Shown: positions 43,701-56,842 of the stretch, in pieces
Numbering within the stretch: position 1 is the stretch's first letter
Layout of the letters: the number at the start of each line of letters is the position of its first letter
DNA from: Ctenosaura bakeri
Taxonomy: Eukaryota; Chordata; Lepidosauria; Squamata; Iguanidae
Assembly: GCA_948474755.1 (NCBI GenBank)
Contig: CAOLHI010000489.1
Coordinates: forward strand, 744,001-808,000
Direction of reading: 5' to 3'
Length of the DNA stretch: 64,000 nucleotides
Translations under genes and position numbers: made by a program
The notes under the pieces: model-generated
Databases searched by the model: none
What the model was told of the DNA's origin: nothing
Seen by the model: the letters and a program-made list of their open reading frames with translations, nothing else

Positions 43701-46700
43701 TGACTATATTTTATATATGTTCTTTTCCTGGGTTAAAAGCTGAAAAACACATATGCTCCAAGATGAATGAGGATTCTGTAATTAAAATAAATTTCCAAAT
43801 ATGCTGGCACCCTCGCAATAACAATATTTTGTCTGGAATAATACTCAGGAGCACATTAGTCCTAAGTTTGTTATATTTATTTTAAGAGGTTAATAAAGAG
43901 TTGTATAGGCTGATACTTCAAAAAAATCTACTGTGATTGATAGCCTTAGCTGTTAATGAAGAAGCATGAAGAAAGGATGCTGTGGCAGAAGAACCCAGGG
44001 TATCTAATAAATAACTGTTATTTGTGTGTCTGGCTGATTTTTTTTTAAGTGTTGAATATAACAGTTTGGTGTTCAGGACACAGATGTTGTAAATGATTTG
44101 ATGCATTTTGCTTGAAACTATAGAATTTCATATTTTTTTAAGTCCCAGTGTTCAATCATACTTCCTGATCAATTGAAATTAGTTCAGGATTGAAGCCTGG
44201 ATTGTTTTCTTTTACTGTCTTGTTATTTATGGGAGTATTACATAGTGTTACTGAATAAGGTGTAATACATAATGAAGAGAAGCTGAGATGAGTTGGATGC
44301 TGTGGGGAAAACCCTGCACTAATAAGTTACCCTATTTATCCCCAAAATCCCAGGACCCTTTGGAAGACCCTGTATGTAGGTATGGGCTGGATCAGGGTGT
44401 TCTGGGGTCATATTAGTGGCGACTTAGGATCCTCTGGATCCCACCCATCCCCCCCAACATGTAGGAGGATCAAATCCCATAACTACACTTGCCAGCATAG
44501 GTAAATTTCTTTCCATTATTTCTAGTAGGAATGAAAAGTAGCATACAGAGGTGAGGTCTGCCAGCTTAAGCAATAAACAAACAACATACTGTCTCCTGAC
44601 CTGGCTGGTATAGCCCAACAGAGCTTTGGAAATGTTAGATTTCCTGCAGTTTAATTCCCAGCACCATATAGAGTTGCTCTGTAGGATAGGCAGTAGGGTT
44701 TAATTATGTATGATAGTGGGGGAAATCATAGTGGAGAGCTTCTTATAACCTTTTCATTTTCTGAATTTATGTCATTTGATGAGTGTTTTTCAGTAATATG
44801 GCAAAGTTTTAAACTGTCATGTGCAGCCTGAGCAGTTGGTTGAAGCCTGTTTGTTTCCCATGTAATATTTAAACGTGTGCTTTGAAATTGTAACACTTGC
44901 TAAAGTTTGTTCTGTGCATGCCTTATTTGTGTCCCCTCATCCTAAAGGAATAAGATATTCAAATCTTTATCATCTGTTGCATATTAACTACTACTCTTCG
45001 CTCATATGTTTAGTCAAAAACATTGCTTATATTAAGATCATATTTTTCAGACGTGCATAAAAATAGAGAACTGTGTACGGGCAATAACTTTTGAGGAGTT
45101 CAAATGTCCATTTAATGCTAGCACAGTAGTAGTCATGATCCAGACTTGGCAGCAGAAATTTACTATAGAATAAGTAGTTTTCCTACTTGGTGGAAAAAAA
45201 TTTCTAACTGGACCCAATTTTGTATTTCCCATACAAATAAATGCAAAATTGGCTAGGTAAGACTTCAAGGAACTTCAAAGCTATTTAGTTTTACTCAAGA
45301 GTGGTGGGATGGGTGGTACTGTGATATTGATTGACAACATTTTATAAGATCCTTGTTGTAGTGTTCCTTTAAGTCATTTCAGACTTACAGTGGCCCTAAG
45401 GTGGCCTTATCACAGGGTTTTCTTGGCAGAATTTGTTCAGGCAGGTTTGCCCTTGTGTTTCTCTGTGTCTGAGAGAATGTGGCTTCCCCAAGTCATCCAG
45501 TAGATTTCTGTGGACAAACAGGGATGTAAACTCTGGTCTCCTGTGGCCTAGTCCAGCACTCAAACCACTACCCCATGCTGCTGCTTCTTACTTTCTTTTT
45601 AAAAAATCTTTAGAATCCTCAGGGTGGATTAGACTTATTTGATTATCCAGTGGCTGCCAAGATTGTTACACAAAAATATACACTAGTCATTTGTAACAGT
45701 GCTGGTCTTATCTTTAGAAGAGGATCCAGCATTTTTCCATATATAGTTTTATTCATCGAACTACATAGGAAAATTGTAAAATTAGTTTGACTGTCGCTTT
45801 CAGTGAAACTTCAGAAATGAATAGGACAATCACAGCCATATGGTGCTGCCCCCAGCTTTCTGAAACATGGTTATCTGCACACAGTCTTTGGGAAGTTAAA
45901 CCATGGTAGAATGTTGTACGGGGAGAATAAACCGTGCAGAGCGTATGAATATTACAGTTCATAGAAACAAGTATTTTAATTAGCAGACTCAGTCGGCTTC
46001 TGTTGTTCATATATCCTAAATAGCTTGGTGTTTTTTATTATTATTGTTCACAGATGTAGCACTGATATTAACATATTATGGATCTTCCAGCTTACAGCCT
46101 TGCAGAAAGCCACAGATGATGCCATATTCAAATTTGAACCATTTGTACTTCATGTGCAGTGTCGAGAACTGCAAGACGCGCAACTTCTGGTAAAGTGCGG
46201 TACTTGAATTCCATACTTACTACATAAGTAACAGTTGGCTCCTGATTTAGTTTTCACACGTAAGAGCATTCCCTGAAGAGCAGTATGTTTAATATCTAAG
46301 AAAATACAGCCATGGAAAAAAATGGGATTTGTATTATTTCAACAGATGTGATATCCATAAGTGAAATTATGGTTTGGTTATTGTCAGTGGTAAAGCTCCC
46401 ACAAATGTTGAAATGAGAATTTCAGAAATAAGCACAGTCCTTTATGGCTGGCAGTTTTCTTTTGCAGGGCTTGATTGCCTGGTAGCCACGGCTCTTGCTA
46501 CGCTTCATACAATTAGGACAGTGACTGTGTATCTTTTAGGGGTGTTGTAAGCTTCTCCTTTCCTTTCTTTTTCTTATTTTCACCATTAATAATGGAATGG
46601 TATCTTAATTTCTCCCTAAATTTTTGCTGACATATATGTAATATGGTCACATTCTGGAAACATTCTTAGCGGAGAAGACATAGTATACCACCCCCATCCC

Positions 46701-49595
46701 AGTGGTATGTTGTTTTTAGAGTTCTAAATTACTTCAGAATTGGCATAACAATTCCGCTGCTTAGGAGAAAAGATCCAAGCTGTTTCATGCATGGTGATCG
46801 TAATATGAGATTTCTTATTCAGAATGTATTTTCATCCTGCTTTTGAACACACTACTACTGAATTCAAATTACAAGCTTTTATAGCTACGTAGTATTTGAA
46901 GTACTTCATTCTGCTGAAACATTTTAGAATAATGCAAAACAGAACCAACTCTCTATATTTGGCTATAATGTATCAAGGCATAGGAAATAGTTATATTCCT
47001 TAAATCTTTTAGTGGTTGATAGAGTGCTTTCTTCCATTGTTGAAAATCTTTCCCATTACGTCCTTAGCGTGCCATAGAATCCACATGAAATGTGTCACAG
47101 GATCTAATCATATCACCCACAATATTAGAGTCACTTGCACTTCCTCATCTTATAATGTGATATATGCCATCCTCTGGCAACAGCACCCTTCTGCCCTCTA
47201 CATTGGGCAAACAGGGCAGTCTCTGTGCCAGAGGATATACGGGCATAAATCAGACATTAGGAAGGGGAGTATGCAAAAAACCATTGCAGAACACTTCAGT
47301 CTTCTTGGGTGTTCCATTTCAGACCTCAACAGCAGCCCTTGAACAAAACAAAAAAACAAACAAACAAACAAAAAATATACAAAGGAAGATTGGAAAGAGA
47401 AACAGCAGAATTAGAATATATCCACAAACTCCAGTCCATCAACAGTAGGTTACAGAGAGACAGCGGTTTCCTGGCACACTACACATATAATGCTAATTAA
47501 CACCACAGCCTCATGAGAGCTTTTTGGGCCAGTTTATCACATCTCCTTTCTGGTTTCCAGCCAGCACCACACTACATTCCAATAACTCCATCCACCATTC
47601 ATATTATCATTTACCTTGTTTTTAGGCAATATCTTTCCTCTTGCCTTTGTTTCCTAATGAACATTGTTAAAACTGAACTTGTTACCTCATCATACTCATA
47701 CCCACAATTTTGCATTTCTGCTGCTATTCACACATACAGCCTACTCATTCATAGCTGTAGAGATCTGCTTGTAAGCATTTCTACCAACTTCTTTCCCTCA
47801 GTCTAAAAAGTTCTACAAGATCCCTTTGCATACTTATTCAAGCTGTTTGCTCTTATCGTTATAGCACACAGTGGCTATAGAAGCTGGATTCAGGAACTCT
47901 GGTATAACTGTTGGCCGAAAAGGAAAAATCATGATGGTATGTTCTGGTTTTTGACTTTGCCTGTAGAAAAATGCAAAACTGTGTCTGGGCTCACCATGTG
48001 GTTGGAATTTTATGTAGGCAGTGCTGGTATGAACATGTAGCACCACAGGAATAATGCATATGTGGTTGCACCATAAGGTGGCACTTCTGTGAGCCAGTGG
48101 TAACATGGGTATCAAGTTGGCCTTTGATGCAGAACATGGTTATGGCATCTGTGGGTTTCCAGATGCCTTTGGGTTTGAACTACTTCTCCAACCATTAAAG
48201 AAAGCTTGAGTCAAGCCAGTGCAGCTTGAATCCCAGCAGCATCTTAGGGCACTGAGATTCTCTAATCCTGCAGTAGAAAACTGTGGCCATCACCAAAATG
48301 CTGAAAACTGTTGGGGGAAAGCAAGCAGGGTATATGAATATGATCAGTTATAGAAAAGTGTTTTTTAGTGAGCAAGTTGAATCCATTTCTGTTTATGTTG
48401 AGGAGCCTCCTAGTGAGTTTTGGCCAAACCTCAGATGCAGGAGTGGACCCAGCCATTGCCTGAGATGATCATATAGGAGTCACCAAATACATGACCATGA
48501 GTTAGTTTGATGAAAGCTATATGAAATAATCAGCAGTTATTCAAATACACAGTGAAAGAGTTAGCCTCATTGCAAGTACAATCTCCTACACCCAACAGTG
48601 GGATTTTTCCTGACTGAATTTGGCCACACTGTAACATTTGACACTTGAGGCCAAGTAACTGGGAACATTCAGAATGCTGATTTTGTTTTGCTGTAGGCTG
48701 TACGGAGCACCCATTGCTTAGAAGTTCCACTGAGCCAGAAAGGAAAGCTGATGGTCAGTGAAGAATATGTTGATTTTGTTGTTCAGGTTGCTAATCAGAA
48801 GATGGAAGAAAACAGGAGAAGAATTGACAGGTTTGTTAAAAAGACTCTCTGTTTGAGTGTCCACCTTGGTAATTGAATATTGTATGCATCAAGGGAAAAC
48901 ATAGATGAGTTATTAGAAGTGAACTGATGGTTTGTAGACTAAAACTGGTTTGATGTGATGTCAGCTTTTAATATATATTGTTCTGTCTCTTTTTTGACAG
49001 AAGTGATCAAAGCATGAGTTTTAGAATTTAGGCCTAAGTAACCATTTTTGAAGAAGCCAATAACCTTGCACCAAACTTATCTTGCTTTTCCATACTCATG
49101 ATAGTATTCCCAAATAGTGATGCTTTTGTGTTGTCTTTCTGTTTTTTACATGAGCACTGTATGTCAGAGACAGCTTGAAAAGATCAGTTCAAAAGACTTT
49201 GTCTACAGATATATTCATTTGTATCACAAAACGAGCTATGAGATTTCTCTAATTTGGTTTGTAGCTTCTGTTCTAAACTGTAGCTTCTGAATTTATGAGA
49301 CCCAAGTGAAGTAAAGAGAAGAATGTCTATACAATCTTTAAGAAATACAAACCCATGTTTTTAATTTTTGTTTAGATTTTACAGCTCTCTACAGTTTGCT
49401 TTGGAAAACAAAGATCGTTCCAGTAGTTTGCCTTTCGAGGAGAAAGAAAAGAGCAATACCATGGACTCTTATAGAAGAAAAGGGAAAGCTAAGGGAACCC
49501 CAAATGAAGACAGATGTCCTTCTCCAGGGAAATACACAGGATTAGAAAGTGAAGATGAAACACAAAGCAATATTAATGTGCTGCAAGTAATATAA
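40578..49595 (+). CDS. TYW3: TYW3, tRNA wybutosine-synthesizing protein 3 (6 coding exons)
   Basis: TYW3 is the S-adenosylmethionine-dependent methyltransferase that methylates the yW-86 intermediate in making wybutosine at G37 of tRNA-Phe. Coding exons are 40578-40775, 42261-42341, 46091-46189, 47865-47936, 48697-48830 and 49376-49595, giving 267 codons (human 259), all with GT-AG borders and frame kept. Family blocks are clear: [71 protein letters not shown] and [17 protein letters not shown]. The C-terminal tail is charged and poorly conserved, ending after [10 protein letters not shown], as in other species. The start MADFKRW lines up with the human EFRKWK region. It is head to head with proximal CRYZ. 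Confidence 0.95.
40894..40985. mobile_element. Foldback family 1, right half only
   Basis: The right arm only: GCAAACCCCAGGATTCC, GGTTGAAAGTGGAATAAT, CGCTATAACAG and a terminus GCGGAAAAGGCC followed by TTA. It lies in TYW3 intron 1, directly after the CpG-rich first exon. Confidence 0.8.
41195..41391. mobile_element. Foldback family 1, divergent copy
   Basis: It starts GGCCTTTCCGCACTAC. The left arm has TTCCATTTTCAACAACCTG and the right arm has GTTGAAAGTGGAATAATAGC, ending CAGTGCAGAAAG. Centre sequence differs from the GC-rich copies (CTCTCTGGCTGGGG). It lies in TYW3 intron 1. Confidence 0.85.
42261..42341 (+). CDS. TYW3: TYW3 exon 2
   Basis: An 81-base phase-0 exon. It encodes [20 protein letters not shown] and then TCTIEDM. 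The acceptor is CTCTTTAG and the donor is ATG|GTAAGG. Confidence 0.93.
45357..45590 (-). mobile_element. tRNA-derived SINE (Sauria-like), reversed and worn
   Basis: The plus strand shows AAGTCATTTCAGACTTACAG, GGCCTTATCACAGGG, CCCCAAGTCATCCAGTAG and CAGCACTCAAACCACTAC, the reverse of the family's modules. It lies in TYW3 intron 2. Confidence 0.7.
46091..46189 (+). CDS. TYW3: TYW3 exon 3
   Basis: A 99-base phase-0 exon with 33 codons. It contains [19 protein letters not shown], the best conserved TYW3 block. The acceptor is ATCTTCCAG and the donor is CTG|GTAAAG. Confidence 0.95.
47046..47500 (+). mobile_element. Penelope-like element fragment with GIY-YIG domain
   Basis: The open frame shows [20 protein letters not shown], then [20 protein letters not shown] and [13 protein letters not shown]. 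This is the GIY-YIG nuclease (here VIYAI...LYIGQTG) with its R...H catalytic-region residues, as found at the C terminus of Penelope-like retroelements. After an A-rich interruption the frame shifts, and [15 protein letters not shown] plus GFLAHY continue the element's C-terminal end. It is broken by at least one frameshift and truncated upstream, so it is not functional. It lies in TYW3 intron 3, same strand as the gene. Some untranslated sequence up to about 47800 may also belong to it. Confidence 0.8.
47865..47936 (+). CDS. TYW3: TYW3 exon 4
   Basis: A 72-base phase-0 exon encoding [20 protein letters not shown] then KIMM. The acceptor is GTTATAG and the donor is ATG|GTATGT. Confidence 0.94.
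48697..48830 (+). CDS. TYW3: TYW3 exon 5
   Basis: A 134-base exon that begins [20 protein letters not shown] and contains [14 protein letters not shown]. It ends two bases into the next arginine codon. The acceptor is TGCTGTAG and the donor is CAG|GTTTGT. Confidence 0.94.
49376..49595 (+). CDS. TYW3: TYW3 exon 6 (terminal)
   Basis: The acceptor is TTTGTTTAG. It encodes [11 protein letters not shown] followed by a lysine-, serine- and acid-rich tail, with TAA at 49593-49595. The tail cannot be aligned confidently with the human one but has the same charged character. Confidence 0.9.
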
Positions 49596-49930
49596 TACAG
49601 AGTAGGCATATCTGTATTGCATTTATATAATGTTTTATTTTGTACTGCTCTTTGTAAGAGCTTAGTATGTTACTGTGCTCTAGAAAGTAGCATATTCTTA
49701 ATACATCTGTGGTTATTAAGTTATGACCAAAGTAATTCTTAACACTCCTATGGATATTAAATTACAGGGAAAGTAATGAAGTGCCACAACTGTAGGTGAA
49801 CTTGAAAAATCCCATGGATTTTTTTTAAATAATGGAAGTAACTTAGTCTGTGATCTTTTAATATAGAATATGTAACATCCAAACTGTACCTAAGATTTCA
49901 CTAGAATAAAACATTGTGTTTCTCTGTATT
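49596..49930 (+). other. TYW3: TYW3 3' untranslated region
   Basis: AT-rich sequence with a perfect AATAAA at 49905-49910, about 310 bases after the stop. Cleavage shortly after it is expected. No repeat is seen in this stretch. Confidence 0.65.
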
Positions 49931-52900
49931 TTCTTTTCATGTCTGAGCACATTACTGTTCTGAAAACATTGAATACATTTCTGCCATTTAAAAATCTTTC
50001 TTCCTTCATCACTTGTGGGGTAGGTAATTGAGACCATAAGACCCTTTCTCGGACCAGAGCTTTTAAATATTTGGAAGAGGTAAATAAGTATGAAACAAAT
50101 TCATCCTTGATTAAACTACTGAAATAAACAGTTGTAAGAAATATTAACCTTTGCCACCATCAATAGTCATTTAGAGTCCTTTCACTTTTCCTTCTCAGAA
50201 GTAAAGCTTAAAACAAAACTAACTCTTCCTTAAGACAGATAACAATGTCACCAACTAGAGAATATATTTTCCTTTTTAGTATAGCCTTGGTGCTAGCTGG
50301 GGATGCTTGGTATTGTAGTGTAACACATCAGGAGGGCACGAAGTTGAAGAAGTCTGGAATAATACATTTTCACTGAAAGCTTTTATGTTAGGGTTGTGGG
50401 CTTTTTAATTTTTTATTTATTTATTTAAAGAAATTGTAGACAAAAGGATCCATTGAGCAACTTACCTATAGCAGTAATAGGATAAGTCTATAACCTTAGA
50501 CTTGCAGTCTGAAAGAGATGACCCATAAGGGAAAGGGATGGGGAGGGAGGATGGAAGAATGCAAGCTCATGCATCCCATGTCTATAGCTATGGCAGAGAT
50601 TAAAATGCCTGTAGCATGTTATGGCTGGAGAGTCAAGAGGCAGCTGCTGTCTCCATAGATGGGAATAGCCCTTCTCTCTTCTGCCATGACACAATGGCAA
50701 AGAAAGTGCAGAATAGTATGCAAATCTCTCTGGATAGATATGGGCATTTAAAAGGGCATATGAACACAGGAATGATATCATGATTAAACACCAAATTCTA
50801 GCCAGCTAACTGTAGGAAGGCCAGTGTTTTACTGGCAGCTCGGATATTTGTTGTTGATGAGTTAGCTGGAGGTAATGACTTCCAGGGAGAGAACAGTATA
50901 AACCAATAACTTCAAACAGATGAATGTGACACTCAGTAAACTGTCAAATCTAGGCATTGTTTTTGTTTAAAAAGGCTAACTAGGTTGTCCATAAATGTGG
51001 TTGATTGCAAAAGAATAAATTCTTTTGTCCAGTTAGGACAATAAACAATAAATCTATGTTGAACAATATTGTCTAAGGAGCAGCAGGTCTTAGATAAAGC
51101 AGAATATCTCAGGAATGTTAGAACAGCATCTCTGAAGACCCAGTGAAAAGCAAATCATTCAAAAGCAGGAACCCTGAGAGAACTATGAGCAGCAAGTATA
51201 TGGGACTCCTATGGCTAGGCATTGCATGACATTTACATTGCAGGGGACAGTGCATTAGATGTGGACGTACCCAAATAGAAATAATGTTTAAATAAACAAG
51301 GAATGTTGAGTTTCTACCTTACTACCATAAAACCTTCTGAAAGAACTTCCTGGAATTAAATGGAAAATGAAGGTAAAGGGAATGTCATGTTCCTAAGGAA
51401 AAGCAACTGTTCCTCTATTTGTTCACTTGTCATTTGAATGCATGATGACTAAATTTAAACAAATGAAATGGGAAGCACAAAAACTTCAGTTAGTTTTTCA
51501 GTCTGCTGAATTAAACACCTTAAGCATCTAGAATTTCAGATTTAAATTTTCATTGAATTATCTTCAACAGAAAGAAGTGTCTGATTAAATCCTAGTTCTT
51601 TGTGCATGTAATTTCAAGGAAGTCCAGTTTGTTTCACTGGAGGTTGATCATCACGAAGGATGTGTAGGACAGCAACTGCCTCCAACCAGAGGGGTAATTC
51701 AGAAAGAATCATCCCTGAGAATTCCTGCCCCTGGAAGGGTTATCTAAAGTTTGACTTATCCAGTACTATATGCACCATTACACAACTTGGCTACTGTTGC
51801 AGCTCCAATAAACTGCAAATTAAATCAAGCGTGTAACCATCAGAAGGCAGATTTTAGGTTTGGTTGGGATTGGAGTGCCTGTGCAAACAAAAGGTACATA
51901 CTGTATTTCTCAACCTCTGTACAGTTCCTAATATGAGAATGGATAAGTTCCTAGGAGTTTTTTGAAAAGATGGTTGACCTCAGGTCGACAATACACTGAT
52001 TCCCTGTGTTTTAACTGACCTTTTGCACTGTCTCAGATTTCCAGTTAACTTCAGAATCAAAGTTACCTAAGTTTATATACATCTATAACATCCTCAGTGT
52101 TTAAGAAGAATGAGGTTCATAAAGTGATTTGTTCCACTGTTAGTTTTTAAGCTATGCTAGCCAGATTGTGTTCTCAGAATGAAAGATGGATGAAAAAACC
52201 TAATCGCAAGCTCAAGTGGTGAGTGCTGGCAGGACTGAAGCCAAAATGGGACTGCTGTGAAACATCAGAATACTCAAACCTCAAGGATTGCTGAAACACA
52301 ACAAATCTTTAAAGGTTATTTTTTAAAAAAAATCAGCTTAAAAGCCTTGTGCAGAAATAATGCCTCATATTAGTGAGGGAATGTGTCTCATACATTCCTC
52401 CACTTTCCTGCAATGCTTACTTTTCTTTCAACAACTGAAAGAATGGCCATGTTGCCCATTAAACAATATATCTTTTTCGGCCAATCAGAAGGTGCAAAAA
52501 ACATTATACTAGCTTTCAAAATTTACTGGCTTGTTCATCAGGCAAAGATGTTAAAAAATTGTCATGATGGGGAAACAAAAGGGACACTGTTGGAAGCCAC
52601 AAGAGTGTATCTTTGGTTTGGAATGTCACAGTAGGAGTATGTTCATGTAGGAAAAAAGTTGATTTCTCACCTCCCTCCCCCTTTCTCACAAGAGAAATAA
52701 CAGAGATTAAGACTAGAGGAAAAAATGCAATAAACTCAGTTTATTGATAGCCATAAAGTCTTTCCTTGAAATCTGTTCTGACAGGGTTGGGTTCTATTGA
52801 CTTACTTTCCTGTCACAAATTCATCTCCAGACTTGGCAACACTATTTTTTTATTGATTACATGTGAATCCTGCTTCACCTCCTGGAACTCAAGGCAACAT

Positions 52901-53046
52901 ACCTGAGTTTCCTCCTTCCCCAATTTATGCTGATAGTAATAACTGTTTCAGATAGGAAAGACTGAGAGGTGGCAATCAACCCAAGGTCTCCCCATGAACT
53001 TCATGGAGGAGTGAGGATTTAAACATAAGCCTTACTACAGTACAAT

Positions 53047-53240
53047 TGTTGTTGTGTGCCTTCAAGTGATTTCTGACTCACTGCAACCCTAAAGTGAACT
53101 TAACACAGAGTTTCTGGAGGCTGAGAGTGGGTAATATGCCCAAGGTCACCCAGTGGGTTTTCATGGCTGAGCAGGGAATTGAACCTTGGTCTCCAAGGTT
53201 GTAGTCCCAACACTCAAACCACTACACCATACTGGCTCTC
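53047..53240 (-). mobile_element. tRNA-derived SINE (Sauria-like), reversed
   Basis: The plus strand begins TTGTTGTTGTGTGCCTTCAAG and continues GATTTCTGACTCACTGCAAC, CCCAAGGTCACCCAGTGGG, GGGAATTGAACC (reversed B box) and ACTGGCTCTC. Confidence 0.85.
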
Positions 53241-54202
53241 TTATAATACACTGTCAAATTTTAAAGTGGTTTTCTATCCCACCTGATTTCCCCCGGGGGG
53301 GGGCAGTGCCTCTTCTGATTCATCTTTAAAATAGGTCACAGGTTGCACTGTTTAATTCTATTTTTAAAAACCAGTCATGGACATCCAGCTACTTCCAGTT
53401 TTGTTCATTTCTTCTTTTTTTCCCCAGCCTGTGCAGGCCCAGAAGGTCACTGCCATAGGAAATTAGCCTCTGGATCCACAGACTTTGTCCACCTCTGTTG
53501 GACCACAATGTTTCAATGAGTTACAGCATTCCATTTTTTCCCCTAGGACACTTCACCCCACCCCATCCTTGGAATTTCAACTTGAGACTGTCCAATGAAA
53601 CATGAACCACCCGAAATAGTCTATCAAAAAAAAAAAAAAAACCGGTTATCTATCACCATTTCCCAATGAGTTACAGCTATCCCCTCTCTCCCCCCTTTTT
53701 TTTTTTGCTTCTAGGAAAATTCCCCTTTAGAATTTCAACATTTTGATATGAAACAGAACCAAAAGCACTTCTCAGATTTTGAGGTCTCTAGCTGGTTCTC
53801 TCTTTTTTCACTTCTAGTGAGAGTTCACTGTTGGGAATTTCGACTCAGAATGCAACAACATTGCTTCTTCCCCACGTAGTGGAATTTCAGCCTGAAACTG
53901 AGCACTGCAATTAAAACAATGAGCACAAAGCAGTCAGACTTTGAGAGGTTCTAACACAATGAGACATGTGGGTATTCTCTTCTGTCATTAAAGTTTATTT
54001 TATTTACTATTGTAAGTTGTTGCTAGAAAAGTATTGCCTGGAGAGCACAACAGAGTAACAGAATCTAGCATTATATCTGCACTTTGGTTTACAGTGACAA
54101 AACCAAGCCTAAATCATAGTTTTTAAACTGCTTTTTGGTCATGATTGCAATATTAATCACGGTTAGTATCAGCCCAATTGTGTAAACATGATTTCAATAC
54201 CT

Positions 54203-54424
54203 GAGAGCCAGTGTGGTAAACTATTTTGAACATTGGAGTAGGATTCTGGGAACCAGAGTTTGGATCACTGCTCAACCATGGAAACCTATGGGGTAACCTT
54301 GGGCAAGTTACACTCTCTCAGCCTCAGAGGGAGGCAAAGGCAAAACCTCAAAGAAAAGAAAACCCTGGTCACCATAAGTCTTGAAGGAATTAATTAATTC
54401 CTTGAAGGAACACAACAACAATAT
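54203..54424 (+). mobile_element. tRNA-derived SINE (Sauria-like)
   Basis: GAGAGCCAGTGTGGTAAACT start, ACCAGAGTTTGGATCAC B-box region, CCTTGGGCAAGTTACACTC and a GAACACAACAACAA tail. A short duplicated AATTAATT/CCTTGAAGGAA stretch interrupts the 3' part. Confidence 0.8.
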
Positions 54425-55113
54425 TTAGATAGCTAAATAGGCAACTTAATGTCAGCAAAAGGCAAAAGAATAGAGATTATGTAAGGAGGAATCCATATAA
54501 ATGTGTTTCTGAATGTATTTTAATGGGGCCTGGGCATGTCTGCATGTCCCTAATTTAAACTTCTTGAGCCTGACGTCCTCCCATCAGTATAACTCCCATT
54601 AGCCTTGGCCAGCATGATATTCTGGGAATCATAATCCAAAATATACTGAAGATACAAAGTTGAGGAAGGCTACCTACTTAGGTAAGTATAGGGAAAGGAG
54701 TGTCTATGAATCCAGTTTTAGCCTTTGATACATGGAAGGTTATGAACTTTGAGCTAGGAGAAAACTATGATTAGAGAGAATTGCTGATACAGCTTTTGAA
54801 CAAGCAGAAGCATAATTAGGAGCTGAATATTGCAGATATGGTGTCTACTGTTAGTCATAAGCATCTTTAGTTCTACATAAATGCAAATCATCCAATTAAA
54901 TTCAATTCATCCTATTAAATTCAAGTCATGCAATCACCCCCATTAGTGGCCATTACTCAGCATATTCTTGGTGTAAGTATTTCTGTGGCCCTTTACTATA
55001 ACTGCAAAACTGAGCAAGGTTTTTTAAAAAAACTGTATCCAGTATTGGCAACCACTACATAAAAAATGCAAAGCATATAACATTTGACTGATGACTGTGC
55101 ATTAATAAAATGA

Positions 55114-55140
55114 TTTCTTCTTCTTCTTCTTCTTCTTCTT
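55114..55140. repeat. (TTC)n microsatellite
   Basis: About nine TTC units without interruption. Confidence 0.95.
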
Positions 55141-56284
55141 TTAGGGGGGTGATGGGGAGAGGATTATCATCCCAGTTTTTAATATTGCATGCCTTTGCAA
55201 AATTGCATTTTTAAATGAGGTTAAAACTAGTTCAAAATTGTGGCAGCTATAACATCTGCACGAGCAGAAGACAAGCTAAATGATAAATGAAGACTGAAGT
55301 CAATCAGACAATAATGTACTGTATACAAATCATAGGATGTCATAATTTATCATTTTTTAAGATTTCTGGTAGACCACCAGATGGCGGTATGCTACACATA
55401 GTCTGCCCAGGGACCTGTATTTCAAATCTTACATATGGGAGGGGTAAAATGTGGTCAGTTTTTAAAAATAATTATCATAAAGGAAACCTTAGGGAGAGGA
55501 TTTTTTTTTTTTTTTGTGAGGTTGGAGGCAGAAAAACATTTTCTTGAACGGCTAACTCCGAATGGCCTGAAATTAAACTGACAGCATTTTGACGGGATAA
55601 ATAGAACGTCTGCAGAAAGTGGAAAATTTAAATCCCAAACAGGCGTTATAAATGTGAATGCTAAATATGAAGGTGTATGCGTAGCATGCTTTTTATAGAC
55701 AAAACTTAACTGAAGTTAGAACTTTGTACTTCTCAAAAGCAGACATAGTTAAGCTGTGGGGAAAAATGGTGGTCTTCTTGCTGACTAAACTGAACCCTCT
55801 CCTATACAATGCTTAATATGTCTACTCAGAAGTAAAAGTTACTGCATCCAGTAGTCCAAGGTAAAACTGTAGAACTTTAAAAAAAAGGTCTTACAGTAGT
55901 CTTCTTTCATATTGAAAAAGATTTTGAAAGAACCATTCTCCTACATAAATTTTAATACTGGCTCCAGTTTGTGCTTTCAAACCGTACGATAGCTTGTTCC
56001 ATGTTCGCAGGGACATTGTGGATCACACAAAGATCTGATAACTCAGTGCAGTTTGCCCTGTCACTGGTCACCTTGAGAAAGTGACTGGTATGGACTATAA
56101 GCCAATTTACAGTAGTATTACATAGCATCATCAGTCTATAAAGGAGTGTACATGGGTGGGCAGGTCCGTTTCCCACGGAGTTTACAATTTAAAATTCAGT
56201 ATAAGGGAAATGGAAGAAGAGTAGGCAGCAGTAAAGACAGAAGGAATAGTATGTGATTGTTTGAGTTACCAATGCTTAGACTTA

Positions 56285-56486
56285 GGCCATTTCCACTCTA
56301 TACTGTTATAGTGCTATTATTCCACTTTCAACATCCTGTGGAATCCTGGAGTATGCAGTTTAGGGAGGTGCCTTTAGAATTCTCAGCCTGAGAGCTCTTT
56401 GGCCTCAGTAAACTACAAAAACCAGAATTCCACTGGATGTTGAAAGTGGCACAATAGCACTATAACAGTGTAATGCGGAAATGGTC
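56285..56486. mobile_element. Foldback family 1 copy, TTA/TTA flanks
   Basis: It begins GGCCATTTCCACTCTATAC and ends TAATGCGGAAATGGTC. The arms carry TTCCACTTTCAACATCCTG and GATGTTGAAAGTGGC. TTA is present directly outside both ends (56282-56284 and 56487-56489), again fitting a 3-base target duplication. Confidence 0.9.
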
Positions 56487-56823
56487 TTAAGTTATGAACT
56501 GGGGATTCAGATACATGTTACATTAAAGGAATAGTATGTGGCTGATCTTTACCCTTTCCCCCCCCCCCCCGAAGTAAGTCCAGGGGACTGATCCAGAGTA
56601 GATCAACTATATGTGGGTAAGAAGAGCTTAAATATGCACTCCCAAAATGCTTCTTCCCCATCAAATTTTGTGCAAAAAAAGAAAGATAAAACTTACCCTA
56701 ATACCAATTTGACTAATCTAGCACACACACTCCAGAAGAAAAATAATACTTGTGCAAATAATCTTCCCCTACCTATATGTAGAAGGTCCATTTTGAATGG
56801 GACCTTTGGGAAATTGTTTCAGA

Positions 56824-56842
56824 GTGTGTGTGTGTGTGTGTG
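56824..56842. repeat. (GT)n microsatellite
   Basis: About nine GT units without interruption. Confidence 0.9.

Noticed and set aside
55952..56176. 74-codon minus-strand frame with a protein-like look
   Set aside because: I could not link it to any family, and there is no splice or promoter context. It may be a relic, but there is no support.
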